Of a DNA stretch of 46,608 bases, positions 40,501 through 46,608 are shown one piece after another. The notes beneath the pieces are model-generated. The model was not told where the DNA came from and did not search any database. It was given only the letters and a program-made list of their open reading frames with translations. Each line of letters starts with the position of its first letter. The first letter of the stretch is position 1. Location of the stretch: NCBI GenBank assembly GCA_030605415.1, contig JAUWIJ010000009.1, forward strand, positions 1 to 46,608. Reading direction: 5' to 3'. The translations under genes and the position numbers were made by a program. Source of the stretch: an archaeon. Lineage in GTDB: Archaea > Nanobdellota > Nanobdellia > Pacearchaeales > GW2011-AR1.

Positions 40501-41341
40501 GCTGAATGATGCGATTGTTGGATTTGATGTTTCGTCAAAAAATGTTAGCGTTGTTACGAACGAGTTCGCGACTTGTAAATGGGATTTGGTGGATGTTGAT
40601 TATTCTTTAATGTCTAATGAGATGAGTTGTGCGGATAGTTTTGGTTTGCCATCCAGCCCGTTGGGGTATGCTTGTGATGATGTTCTTCCGACAACAAATT
40701 CAAACAATGTTTATTATATTCGGTGCGCAGACCAGCCGTGGCTGAATGATAGTAGTGAAAGAAATGCTAACGCCGAGAGTTTTGTCTGGACGTTGCGGAA
40801 GCCGGAGAAAATGATTGAGATTGACTGGGTTGAACCGAATCGGGATTTTGAGACGAGCACGGAAATGACGACGATTGAATTACAGGTTCAGACTTCGGGC
40901 GGAGGAGAGTGGCATTATTGTTCGTATTCGTTTTCGGGATATGACAGAATGATTGAAATGTTTGAAACTGGGGCGGATAGGGTACATAGCCAACTTTTGA
41001 ACAGACCGGCTGGGGATGATAAAATTTATGTCGAGTGTCGGGATGAGACTGGGGATAGTGTTCAGTCGTGGACGGAGTTTAATATTATTCGGGACACGTC
41101 CACGCCGCAGGTTGCCAGAATTTGGCAGAATAATGGCAGACTTTATATTATCACGACCGAGAGTGCTGAGTGCCGATATTCAACAACGAGTTGCAGGTTT
41201 AGTTGGGCGGATGGGGAGTTGGCTGGAAGTGGCGACGAGCATGTTATTAGTGTAATTCGCGGCAAAACATATTATATTAAATGTGAGGATGAACATGGAA
41301 ATGCGCCGACGGGGTGTTCGGTTGAGGCGAGGGTGTTGTAA
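37586..41341 (+). CDS. Giant cysteine-rich surface protein
   Basis: 1251 residues. A hydrophobic N-terminal segment (about 10-30, FELIVMIVSVFAFAHVMAV) serves as signal or anchor. About 110 to 560 is a Cys-rich region shared with the 610-residue protein at 44535 (CCFISKDGQKC, GCCILGTI, YFLDSCGNYANIYD, GESWCVYDGAIGNGDDVVGSRHWKYVC, VEPCADYRNQIC type segments). A Gly/Ala-rich hydrophobic stretch (about 660-770) contains several potential membrane helices. The C-terminal half has Ig-like domains with paired Cys (ATCKWDL, CADSFG, YYIRCAD, CRYSTTSC). It follows a pilin-like gene, and the same pilin plus giant protein order recurs at 42968/44535. Likely a surface appendage or adhesin component. Confidence 0.85.
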   Translation: MENKNEKIIASFELIVMIVSVFAFAHVMAVNEGVFEEYNEVLVGEAIELSGKVQVGSSMVEIILGVIFEKIKKPMIPVVSAGFFDDEEEDRDWVDEVGGQYYIGNETRTTYSISSSATDVGCCFISKDGQKCGTAGPDNCVSNSPFAEGALCSQTSFCQKGCCYNEALGIFDKNVLKADCSASWVADPNCNMPAAKLGCCILGTISIYETLGQCEVDTLTRTIGDSAVVDWRGELNEGQCLLTSATQKEGACVLDGGDCKFGNEADCYNYDGQFSEGYLCTSDSLDSACEMTEQTTCIEGKDGVYFLDSCGNYANIYDSARVNDQSYWEVIIAPENLCGHDDADGNADSKDCGNCNRFLGGICASATENNFDVDVRNFYCKGTSCMFDGEKYKNGESWCVYDGAIGNGDDVVGSRHWKYVCSQGVTQIEPCADYRNQICIQTNTFDVNGTEVEFRNSACVANNWRECIDLNSEEDGLEECVGTLNCRVEKVEIADKFKFDVCLPKYPGGFSLKDERYMNTAEKTCGMADQTCTVVYAPKTWGGCELVANGGCLGETFAQEMNDFCRGLGDCGGSVNIVGEYTDNYKVTSSPKLSENWINKLKALAEPVPGQFAEVEDYSEFLKAAGLWANPEEAPMGEAAGHIADFQNIGMGSAGIGMAMFAGAKLGTAYLSGYLSTGLSAGAAAFAGVAIAAGVGMVAGVMIAKQLGLSPGGTMLMAVGGAMVVVGLVIWAEMFTALAALGPYGWIIAVVGVIIMVIASFFGGDDCPPTEVTFECKPWKAPAGGGDCEVCNGDPLKPCSEYRCNSLGAACELVNKGTENEMCASSRDDGSAPILKPQLGVISESESYSDVSDDGFRLTSISGGCIDAYTPLVFGITTNELAYCKFDMEITEFENMDYDFGGNSYLYNHTTVFSLPDPGHGQSQGANWTGDLTLYIKCVDTHGHESPGFYTVDMCVNEGPDRMAPRIVATNPLNDAIVGFDVSSKNVSVVTNEFATCKWDLVDVDYSLMSNEMSCADSFGLPSSPLGYACDDVLPTTNSNNVYYIRCADQPWLNDSSERNANAESFVWTLRKPEKMIEIDWVEPNRDFETSTEMTTIELQVQTSGGGEWHYCSYSFSGYDRMIEMFETGADRVHSQLLNRPAGDDKIYVECRDETGDSVQSWTEFNIIRDTSTPQVARIWQNNGRLYIITTESAECRYSTTSCRFSWADGELAGSGDEHVISVIRGKTYYIKCEDEHGNAPTGCSVEARVL

Positions 41342-41386
41342 GATGGGATATCAGAACTCAGACCGCTCATTTCATTTGCTCTTAGA

Positions 41387-41423
41387 TACCCTCACAGATA
41401 TAAAAGAAAAACAGGTTGGGGCA
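41387..41423 (+). repeat. 37-nt extragenic element, copy 10 (+)
   Basis: TACCCTCACA, middle GATATAAAAGAAAAACA, GGTTGGGGCA, followed by GACCC that runs straight into copy 11. The module CAGACCGCTCATTTCATTTG lies just before it. Confidence 0.9.
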
Positions 41424-41428
41424 GACCC

Positions 41429-41465
41429 TACCCTCACAGATATAGGGGAGAGACAGGTTGGGGCA
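41429..41465 (+). repeat. 37-nt extragenic element, copy 11 (+)
   Basis: TACCCTCACA, middle GATATAGGGGAGAGACA, GGTTGGGGCA, then CGCCGACTTAGA. With copy 10 it forms a tandem pair with 5 nt between. The rest of the gap to 41602 is CTGAGTTCTAAGAGCG-type filler. Confidence 0.9.
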
Positions 41466-41601
41466 CGCCGACTTAGAACTACCCTCGCTTCCCCGTTCCT
41501 GCCCATTGGGATGTGCCCCTTTCCCTCTCTGAGTTCTAAGAGCGAAGCGGTCTCAGTTCTGAGTTCTGTTTTGAGCGAGGAACGAACGAAAAACAACACA
41601 A

Positions 41602-41611
41602 TTTATAAATA
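41602..41611 (+). promoter_or_regulatory. TATA box before HEPN/MNT-pilin operon
   Basis: TTTATAAATA lies about 25 nt before the ATG at 41631, which supports a leaderless start there and an independent promoter for the genes from 41.6 kb to 46.4 kb. Confidence 0.5.
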
Positions 41612-41630
41612 AAGGATGGTTAAAATAAAC

Positions 41631-42023
41631 ATGGAGAAAGAAGTACAGCAACAAGAGGAATATTTGAAATGGTTAAAGCAGGCTAAGTTAGATTTGCATA
41701 AAGCGGATGTTCTTTTTAATAGCGGAGATTTTGATGGGGTTGCATTCTATTCTCATCAAACAGCAGAAAAAGCGATGAAGGCATTATTAATAAAAAAAAC
41801 TAATAACCTTATTAAAACTCACGACCTGATTATTTTGGGAAGAAAAACCGATTTCCCCAAGAATATATTGTCTAAATGTGAAAAACTTTCAAAAGTTGAT
41901 ACAGAATCGAGATATGCGGGAATTATAGGAACGATGCCTTATGAAAAATTTAATAAAATAAACTCGGCAGAATATTTTGATATAGCAAGGGAGGTTTTAT
42001 CGTGGGCAGAAAAAAACATTTAG
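41631..42023 (+). CDS. HEPN-domain protein, pair 1
   Basis: About 130 residues (135 if the ATG at 41616 is used; the TATA box favours 41631). The pattern KWLKQAKLDLHKADVLFNSGDFDGVAFYSHQTAEKAMKALLIKK, KTHDLIILG and ESRYAG is that of PF05168-type HEPN proteins. The RNase motif R-x4-6-H is not evident, so it may be a binding partner and not a nuclease. It overlaps the next nucleotidyltransferase gene by 22 nt. Similar HEPN genes follow at 42313 and 43702. Confidence 0.83.
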   Translation: MEKEVQQQEEYLKWLKQAKLDLHKADVLFNSGDFDGVAFYSHQTAEKAMKALLIKKTNNLIKTHDLIILGRKTDFPKNILSKCEKLSKVDTESRYAGIIGTMPYEKFNKINSAEYFDIAREVLSWAEKNI

Positions 42024-42316
42024 ATTTATTGAAAGAATTTAAAGACAAATTGTCAAAAAGAATTCCTATTAAAAAAATGATATTGTTTGGAAGTAGGGCG
42101 AGTGGAAGACCCCATAGGTGGAGCGATTTTGATTTAATAATTGTGAGTGAAAAATTTAGAAAGGAAAATAGTTTAAACAGGGGAATTGGATTTTATGATT
42201 ATTGGGACTTAGATTATCCAGTAGATTTTTTGTGTTATACTCCCGAAGAATTTAATAAGTTAAAAAACCAGATAACTATTGTGAGAGAGGCAGTTAAAAC
42301 GGGAGTGGTAATATGA
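42002..42316 (+). CDS. Minimal nucleotidyltransferase (MNT), pair 1
   Basis: 104 residues from a GTG. MILFGSRASGRPHRWSDFDLIIVS is the GS-x10-DxD nucleotidyltransferase motif (residues 30-42), and PVDFLCYTPEEF supplies the third Asp. The last 126 nt are identical to the end of the MNT gene of pair 2. It overlaps the HEPN gene upstream and the next HEPN start downstream (ATGA). Confidence 0.87.
   Translation: MGRKKHLDLLKEFKDKLSKRIPIKKMILFGSRASGRPHRWSDFDLIIVSEKFRKENSLNRGIGFYDYWDLDYPVDFLCYTPEEFNKLKNQITIVREAVKTGVVI
42191..42316 (+). repeat. 126-nt perfect direct repeat, copy A
   Basis: It is identical base for base to 42846-42971 (offset 655 nt), covering the 3' 40% of two MNT genes through the ATGA junction with the following gene. 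Sequence outside the block differs clearly. Confidence 0.97.
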
Positions 42317-42678
42317 GAGAAGAAACAAAGAGATGGATGGATAAAGTGAAAGATGATTTAAGAAAAGCTAAAGATAATTTTAAAATTAAGAATTATGATT
42401 TATCATCTTTTCTCTGCCAACAAACTGTAGAAAAAGCCCTGAAAGCAGTTTTGATCGAAAGAACAAAAAACTTTCCAAAAATTCATGATTTGGTAAGGTT
42501 GGGTAAACTTGTAGTTTTAGACGAAGAACTATTAAAAGATTGTGAAAAATTATCCCCTGTTTATATAGAAACAAGATACCCAGACGTAGATGAAGAAGAT
42601 TATACTCAAGAAGAATCCGCTGAAGATATTAAAACTGCCGAAAAAATTTTAAAATGGACAATAAAACAACTATCCTGA
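42313..42678 (+). CDS. HEPN-domain protein, pair 2
   Basis: 121 residues. RWMDKVKDDLRKAKDNFKIKNYDLSSFLCQQTVEKALKAVLIER, KIHDLVRLG and ETRYPD follow the HEPN (PF05168) pattern. As in pair 1, no R-x4-6-H motif is seen. Its start overlaps the previous stop by 4 nt and its end overlaps the next MNT gene by 25 nt. Confidence 0.85.
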   Translation: MREETKRWMDKVKDDLRKAKDNFKIKNYDLSSFLCQQTVEKALKAVLIERTKNFPKIHDLVRLGKLVVLDEELLKDCEKLSPVYIETRYPDVDEEDYTQEESAEDIKTAEKILKWTIKQLS

Positions 42679-42971
42679 AAAAATTGAAAGAATTCAAGAA
42701 AAAATTGAAAGAAGAGTTTAGTGTAAATAAAATTATATTTTTTGGTTCAAGAGTAAATGGAAAACCCAGTGAGGATAGCGATATAGACCTAATAATAGTT
42801 TCAGAAAAATTTAAAGATAAAAAGTTTAGACATAGAGCAATCGGGTTTTATGATTATTGGGACTTAGATTATCCAGTAGATTTTTTGTGTTATACTCCCG
42901 AAGAATTTAATAAGTTAAAAAACCAGATAACTATTGTGAGAGAGGCAGTTAAAACGGGAGTGGTAATATGA
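42654..42971 (+). CDS. Minimal nucleotidyltransferase (MNT), pair 2
   Basis: 105 residues. KIIFFGSRVNGKPSEDSDIDLIIVS carries the GS-x10-DxD motif, and the C-terminal 42 residues are identical to those of pair 1 through the 126-nt repeat. The stop overlaps the ATG of the pilin-like gene at 42968 (ATGA), so antitoxin-type enzyme and pilin are translationally coupled. Confidence 0.87.
   Translation: MDNKTTILKKLKEFKKKLKEEFSVNKIIFFGSRVNGKPSEDSDIDLIIVSEKFKDKKFRHRAIGFYDYWDLDYPVDFLCYTPEEFNKLKNQITIVREAVKTGVVI
42846..42971 (+). repeat. 126-nt perfect direct repeat, copy B
   Basis: Identical to 42191-42316. Recombination between the copies would delete one HEPN gene plus most of one MNT gene and still leave an intact chimeric MNT frame followed by the pilin-like gene. 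Confidence 0.97.
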
Positions 42972-43705
42972 AAAAAAATGCGCAGGTGACGATTTTTATT
43001 ATCGTGGCGATTATGATAGTCTCTGCTGTGTTGGTTTTCTTTTTATGGGCTAAGCCAACTTATTTTTCGGATGCCGGAAAGGAGTTAGGTTTTGAGGACT
43101 GCGTTGAGGATGCGGTTGAACAGGCGATTGGTGAACTGGAGAAAAAAGCGGGATTTATTAATCCGAAGTTTACGTATGATTATCTCGGGGAGAAGTTTAC
43201 GTATCTTTGTTATACTAATCAATATTATGAGAGGTGCGCGGTGCAGGTGCCGTTTTTGAAGAATGTTTTTATTGAGCAGATGGAGATTTTAATTAAGGAT
43301 AAAGTTGGAACTTGTTATATTAATTCTATTGATGATTTGAGGTCGCAGGGATATTCGGTTACTCAGGGAAATGTTGAGTTTGATGTTTTTATTGAGCCAG
43401 ATATTGTGCGGGTTGAAATTGATGCACCGACGGTGGTTGGGTCTCAGAGTTTTGCGAGATTCAATGTTAGAGTAAACTCGCCTGTTTATGAAATGGTTAT
43501 GATTGCAACTTCGATTTTGCAGTTCGAGACAAAGTATGGCGACTCCGATGTTACCTCGATGATGATGTTTTATCCTAGTTATATTATTGACAAAATTAAG
43601 AGAAGCGACGGAACGACGATTTATGTTTTGGAGAATAAAATTTTTGGAAATAAATTTCAGTTTGCCAGTCGAAGTTTGGCGTGGCCTGCGGGGTATGATT
43701 TATGA
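42968..43705 (+). CDS. Pilin-like surface protein, paralog 2
   Basis: 245 residues. Short leader KKNA then QVTIFIIVAIMIVSAVLVFFLW, the same QVTIFIIV start as the 36484 protein, here without the Gly-rich leader. The exterior part has KFTYLCYTNQYYERCAVQ with the shared Cys spacing, FEDCVEDAVE and GTCYINS. The end FASRSLAWPAG is close to the paralog's. It lies between two HEPN/MNT pairs, coupled to both by ATGA overlaps, and the second giant protein is encoded four genes later. Confidence 0.8.
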   Translation: MKKNAQVTIFIIVAIMIVSAVLVFFLWAKPTYFSDAGKELGFEDCVEDAVEQAIGELEKKAGFINPKFTYDYLGEKFTYLCYTNQYYERCAVQVPFLKNVFIEQMEILIKDKVGTCYINSIDDLRSQGYSVTQGNVEFDVFIEPDIVRVEIDAPTVVGSQSFARFNVRVNSPVYEMVMIATSILQFETKYGDSDVTSMMMFYPSYIIDKIKRSDGTTIYVLENKIFGNKFQFASRSLAWPAGYDL

Positions 43706-44064
43706 ATAGAGATTTTATAGGTTGGATAGAGAAAGCTAAAAAAGATTTGGAGAGTGCTAGAAATAGTTTGAAGTCGAATGATTTTGATTGGGCGACTTTT
43801 CAATTACAGCAATCAATTGAAAAGGCATTAAAAGCAGTATTAATAAAAAAGGAAGGTGTATTAGCTAAGAATCATGACCTTGTTTATCTTGGCAATAGAT
43901 TAGGCTTACCAAAGAATTATTTAGATTATTGCAAAAAAATCAGTCCCTTTTATACAATTAACCGTTATCCGGATATTCCAGAAATAAATTTAACAAATAA
44001 GGATGTTGAAAAATATCTTTATTGGGCGAAGGAGATTTTAGAATGGTGCGAAAAGAAGATTTAG
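43702..44064 (+). CDS. HEPN-domain protein, pair 3
   Basis: 120 residues. GWIEKAKKDLESARNSLKSNDFDWATFQLQQSIEKALKAVLIKK, KNHDLVYLG and INRYPDI fit the same HEPN subfamily as pairs 1 and 2. It starts in the ATGA overlap with the pilin stop and overlaps the next MNT gene by about 22 nt. Confidence 0.85.
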   Translation: MNRDFIGWIEKAKKDLESARNSLKSNDFDWATFQLQQSIEKALKAVLIKKEGVLAKNHDLVYLGNRLGLPKNYLDYCKKISPFYTINRYPDIPEINLTNKDVEKYLYWAKEILEWCEKKI

Positions 44065-44357
44065 AAGTTGTTGAAAAATTTAAGAGAAAGTTGTTGAAGA
44101 GATTGAAAAATCTGAAGATAATTCTTTTTGGTTCTAGGGCTACAGATAATTCTTCGGAGGATAGTGATTTTGATTTAATTATTGTAAGTGATTCATTCAG
44201 AAATAAAAATATTATTAAAAGGTGCGCTTCAATGTATGAAGATTGGGACTATAATTTTGCAGTGGATTTTATTTGTTATACTCCTGAGGAATTCAATGAG
44301 AGGGAAAATCGAGTGAGTATAGTTAGTGAGGCGTTAAAAACGGGAGAAATTATATAA
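44043..44357 (+). CDS. Minimal nucleotidyltransferase (MNT), pair 3
   Basis: About 104 residues from the ATG at 44043; a GTG-type start at 44022 is less likely because the other two MNT proteins begin at the equivalent position. IILFGSRATDNSSEDSDFDLIIVS holds the GS-x10-DxD motif, and AVDFICYTPEEFNERENRVSIV matches the C-terminal part of pairs 1 and 2 with many substitutions, so this pair is older than the 126-nt exchange. Confidence 0.86.
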   Translation: MVRKEDLEVVEKFKRKLLKRLKNLKIILFGSRATDNSSEDSDFDLIIVSDSFRNKNIIKRCASMYEDWDYNFAVDFICYTPEEFNERENRVSIVSEALKTGEII

Positions 44358-44545
44358 TGGATAAAAAAGATGCAAAACAGGTTTTAGAAATTATTTCGTC
44401 AGCAGATGGAGGTTGTCCTTTTTGTGTAAAAGATCTTCTTGATGTTTTTGTTTTAAAATTTCCAGAACATAAAAATAAGACAAAAGCTTATTATAAAAAA
44501 GTTACTGAAGAATTTAAGGACATGGGAGTTAAAAATGATAAATAA
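44357..44545 (+). CDS. Small hypothetical protein in the surface operon
   Basis: 62 residues. It has one CxxC (GGCPFCVKDLLDVFVLKFP) and a basic helical C-terminus. It shares its first base with the end of the MNT stop codon and overlaps the next gene by 11 nt, so it is surely cotranscribed. No family is recognised; a role with the neighbouring giant protein is only suggested by position. Confidence 0.6.
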   Translation: MDKKDAKQVLEIISSADGGCPFCVKDLLDVFVLKFPEHKNKTKAYYKKVTEEFKDMGVKNDK

Positions 44546-46367
44546 AATAAAAATTATGAGATTTGAAATTGTTTTGATGATTGTGTTTATGTTTGTAGGG
44601 ATGACTCAGGTTGTTGTCGCGGAAACCGCAATGTCAGAAGCGAGTTTTTGTTGTGAGAGAACTAGTGCTGGAGCGTGGTGCGTGAATGATAAAGAATCTC
44701 AGTGTGATGATAGTTATAATGTTGCACCGACGTCGTGTGAGACAACTTCGTATTGCCGGTTAGGAACTTGTTATGAATCCGAGGAGGGAATTTGCATGGA
44801 GCGGACTCCGCAGAGGGTTTGTAATGATAACGGCGGGACTTGGGATGCTCGTGAAATTGAACTTGTGCCACAGTGTCAGTTGGGTTGTTGTATTATTGCT
44901 GACCAAGCCGCATTTGTTCCGTTAGTTCGGTGCAAAAGATTGTCGACGTTGTTTGGGATTGGGATAGATTATCGGACTGATATAAATGATGAAATTAGTT
45001 GTATTGCCGAAGCGCAGGCACAGGATGTTGGAGCTTGTGTTTACGAGAAAGAGTTTGAGAGGGTTTGTGAGTTTACGACTCGTGGCGATTGCGGGGCAGG
45101 TGAAAGGGTTGAATCTGTTAACGGGACAAATATTAGTTTGTCCAGCCAGAGAACTTTTTATGAGGATTTTCTTTGTTCGGCTGAGGAATTGAATACAGCT
45201 TGCGCCAAACAGGTTTCTACGACTTGTTATCAAGGTGATGTTTTCTGGGTGGATTCTTGCGGAAATAGGGAAAATGTTTATTCGGATGATATGGCGAGAA
45301 GTTGGAATAATGGAAAAGTTATCGACGCTGATAATATTTGCGATGCTAATGATGGTTCGGATATTGATTGCGGGAATTGTGATTATATGTTGGGTTCAAG
45401 ATGCGCGACTTGGGATAGTTATTTTGGCGGTCCGAAATATGGGGAAAATTATTGTCAGAAAACCGAGTGTGTGGATAGAGATGGAAATGAACGGATAAAT
45501 GGAGAGTCGTGGTGTGTTTATGATGATGGTGTTGGGGACGGTGGAGACCGAGTGGGTTCGAGATATTTTAGGGAGATTTGTGTGGACGGTGTTGTGCGGG
45601 TTGAGCCGTGTGCTGATTTTAGAAATGAGATTTGTTTAGAAGGTTTAATTGAAACGAGTGCTGGGGATTTTGGAACGGCGGCGTGTAGGGTTAACAGGTG
45701 GCAGGATTGTGTTTCGCTGGATGACGAGGATGATTGTCTGAATATTGACCAGAGAGATTGTTTGTGGTTACCTACTGTAACTGGAATGATTCTTGGAGGG
45801 GGACAGCAAAGTAGTAGAAGTGGTGGTTTTTCAAGTCCGAGTTCTGAAGAGGATATGTTTAATAATCCTACGGCGACTGGGATGGTAACTGCTCCTGTGA
45901 CTGGGGCTTTTTTGGGGATAGGCGGAGATGATGATGAGGCACCGACGGAAACTACTACAACGAATAGACCAAGTGGAATTTGTGTTCCGAATTTTCCACC
46001 GGGGTTAGAGTTTTGGAAGGAGAGTAGTGCACAGCAAATTTGCGGACAGGCAAATGCTAAATGCGTTGTCGTTTATGAGGAGGGATTGCTCGGGGGTGAA
46101 AAAGTTGTCGAGGGTGGAGAGTGTTTGGGGGAAGATTGGGCTTTGAATGCAAACAGGGTTTGTGTTGGACTCGGGGACTGTGGGGGTTATGTGAATTATC
46201 AGGGAGAATATACCGACGATGGTTACAAGTGGGTTGTGGAGGGGAGCGATAAGGAGTTCTCACCGAATATGATTAATATTATTAGTAGTGGATTTACGGG
46301 GATGGTTGTTGGGGAGATTAAATTAAATGTTGATGATTATGTCAATGTGAAGGTGGCGGATGAATAG
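44535..46367 (+). CDS. Large cysteine-rich surface protein, paralog 2
   Basis: 610 residues. Signal peptide (about 1-28, FEIVLMIVFMFVGMTQVVVA). About 32-400 is paralogous to the 37586 protein (CCERTSAGAWC, LGCCIIAD, VFWVDSCGNRENVYS, GESWCVYDDGVGDGGDRVGSRYF, VEPCADFRNEIC). A Ser/Gly-rich part contains VTGMILGGG, ATGMVTAPVTGAFLG and later FTGMVVGEI, recalling the ITG/VTG boxes of the 4321 protein. It lacks the hydrophobic Gly/Ala region and Ig-like domains of the longer paralog. It closes the operon. Confidence 0.83.
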   Translation: MINKIKIMRFEIVLMIVFMFVGMTQVVVAETAMSEASFCCERTSAGAWCVNDKESQCDDSYNVAPTSCETTSYCRLGTCYESEEGICMERTPQRVCNDNGGTWDAREIELVPQCQLGCCIIADQAAFVPLVRCKRLSTLFGIGIDYRTDINDEISCIAEAQAQDVGACVYEKEFERVCEFTTRGDCGAGERVESVNGTNISLSSQRTFYEDFLCSAEELNTACAKQVSTTCYQGDVFWVDSCGNRENVYSDDMARSWNNGKVIDADNICDANDGSDIDCGNCDYMLGSRCATWDSYFGGPKYGENYCQKTECVDRDGNERINGESWCVYDDGVGDGGDRVGSRYFREICVDGVVRVEPCADFRNEICLEGLIETSAGDFGTAACRVNRWQDCVSLDDEDDCLNIDQRDCLWLPTVTGMILGGGQQSSRSGGFSSPSSEEDMFNNPTATGMVTAPVTGAFLGIGGDDDEAPTETTTTNRPSGICVPNFPPGLEFWKESSAQQICGQANAKCVVVYEEGLLGGEKVVEGGECLGEDWALNANRVCVGLGDCGGYVNYQGEYTDDGYKWVVEGSDKEFSPNMINIISSGFTGMVVGEIKLNVDDYVNVKVADE

Positions 46368-46404
46368 GGAAATAGAACTCAGAATTGAGAACTCAGATAC
46401 CCTC

Positions 46405-46441
46405 TACCCTCACAGATATAAAAGAAAAGCAGGTTGGGGCA
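46405..46441 (+). repeat. 37-nt extragenic element, copy 12 (+)
   Basis: TACCCTCACA, middle GATATAAAAGAAAAGCA, GGTTGGGGCA, then CGCCGAC. A short broken start TACCCTC precedes it at 46398. Confidence 0.9.
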
Positions 46442-46447
46442 CGCCGA

Positions 46448-46476
46448 CAGATATAAAGGAGAAACAGGTTGGGGCA
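46448..46476 (+). repeat. 37-nt element, 5'-truncated copy
   Basis: ACAGATATAAAGGAGAAACA followed by GGTTGGGGCA and CGCCGACTCAGA. The left 8 nt are missing and it joins directly to the end of copy 12's flank. Confidence 0.85.
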
Positions 46477-46495
46477 CGCCGACTCAGAATTGAGA

Positions 46496-46532
46496 TACCC
46501 TCACAAATAAAAAGGGGAAATGGGTTGGGGCA
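46496..46532 (+). repeat. 37-nt extragenic element, copy 13 (+)
   Basis: TACCCTCACA, middle AATAAAAAGGGGAAATG, GGTTGGGGCA, then CGCCGACTCAGA. The remaining 76 nt of the window are filler of the CTCAGAGGGG type with no gene. Confidence 0.9.
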
Positions 46533-46608
46533 CGCCGACTCAGAGGGGAAGGGGAACTTAGGATTGAGAGGGGAGCGTAGGAACCTTTTGCGAAGTAAGA
46601 AAATAATC

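Overview
The window looks like chromosome of a low-GC archaeon, most likely a DPANN-type lineage (Woesearchaeota/Pacearchaeota-like). Supporting signs are an archaeal class I lysyl-tRNA synthetase, PCNA, a primase small subunit carrying an intein, TrmY, form III RuBisCO, an archaeal RNase P RNA, TATA boxes about 25-30 nt before leaderless ATGs, class III (pilin-type) signal peptides, and many long cysteine-rich secreted proteins. The lineage is inferred from gene content only; no search was run.

Layout. 1-1700 is the 3' part of the 23S rRNA, interrupted after U2593 (E. coli numbering) by an 814-nt group I intron that carries an I-CreI-like homing endonuclease gene. 2.0-9.0 kb holds a NYN-domain protein, small orphan genes, RNase P RNA, a 1398-residue surface protein and a tRNA-Phe with an interrupted or abnormal 5' acceptor strand. 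9.0-16.2 kb is mostly housekeeping: MazG-like pyrophosphohydrolase, a pilin, a phosphoesterase, cysS, nth, RuBisCO and a RelA/SpoT-like protein. 16.2-24 kb has trmY with a truncated second copy, a HepT/MntA pair joined to acyP and lysS, a small histone-fold protein, and a PD-(D/E)XK-like nuclease gene split in two by a free-standing homing endonuclease gene. 24-31 kb has two membrane-anchored surface proteins and the primase. 31-36 kb has winged-helix regulators, a RelBE-like pair, PCNA and a family of four-helix membrane proteins. 36.3-46.4 kb is a pilus/surface-protein cluster in which three HEPN/MNT nucleotidyltransferase pairs alternate, with overlapping reading frames, with pilin-like and very large cysteine-rich proteins.

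Many intergenic gaps are built from shared modules. The clearest is an extragenic element of exactly 37 nt: TACCCTCAC at one end, GGTTGGGGCA at the other, a variable AT-rich middle, and ends that can pair imperfectly. I count 13 full-length copies plus two truncated ones. Other modules are G-rich heptads (GGGATTT), an 8-bp hairpin module (GCAACATC/GATGTTGC), a module around CTCATTTCATTCGCTCT, and CTCAGAACT-type filler. They flank one gene in inverted orientation, supply the apparent N-terminus of the primase, and adjoin truncated gene copies.

The strongest candidates for something new are the 37-nt element family, the split nuclease, the HEPN/MNT pairs threaded through a pilin operon, the tRNA-Phe acceptor-stem interruption, and the archaeal I-CreI relative at the same rRNA site as I-CreI itself.
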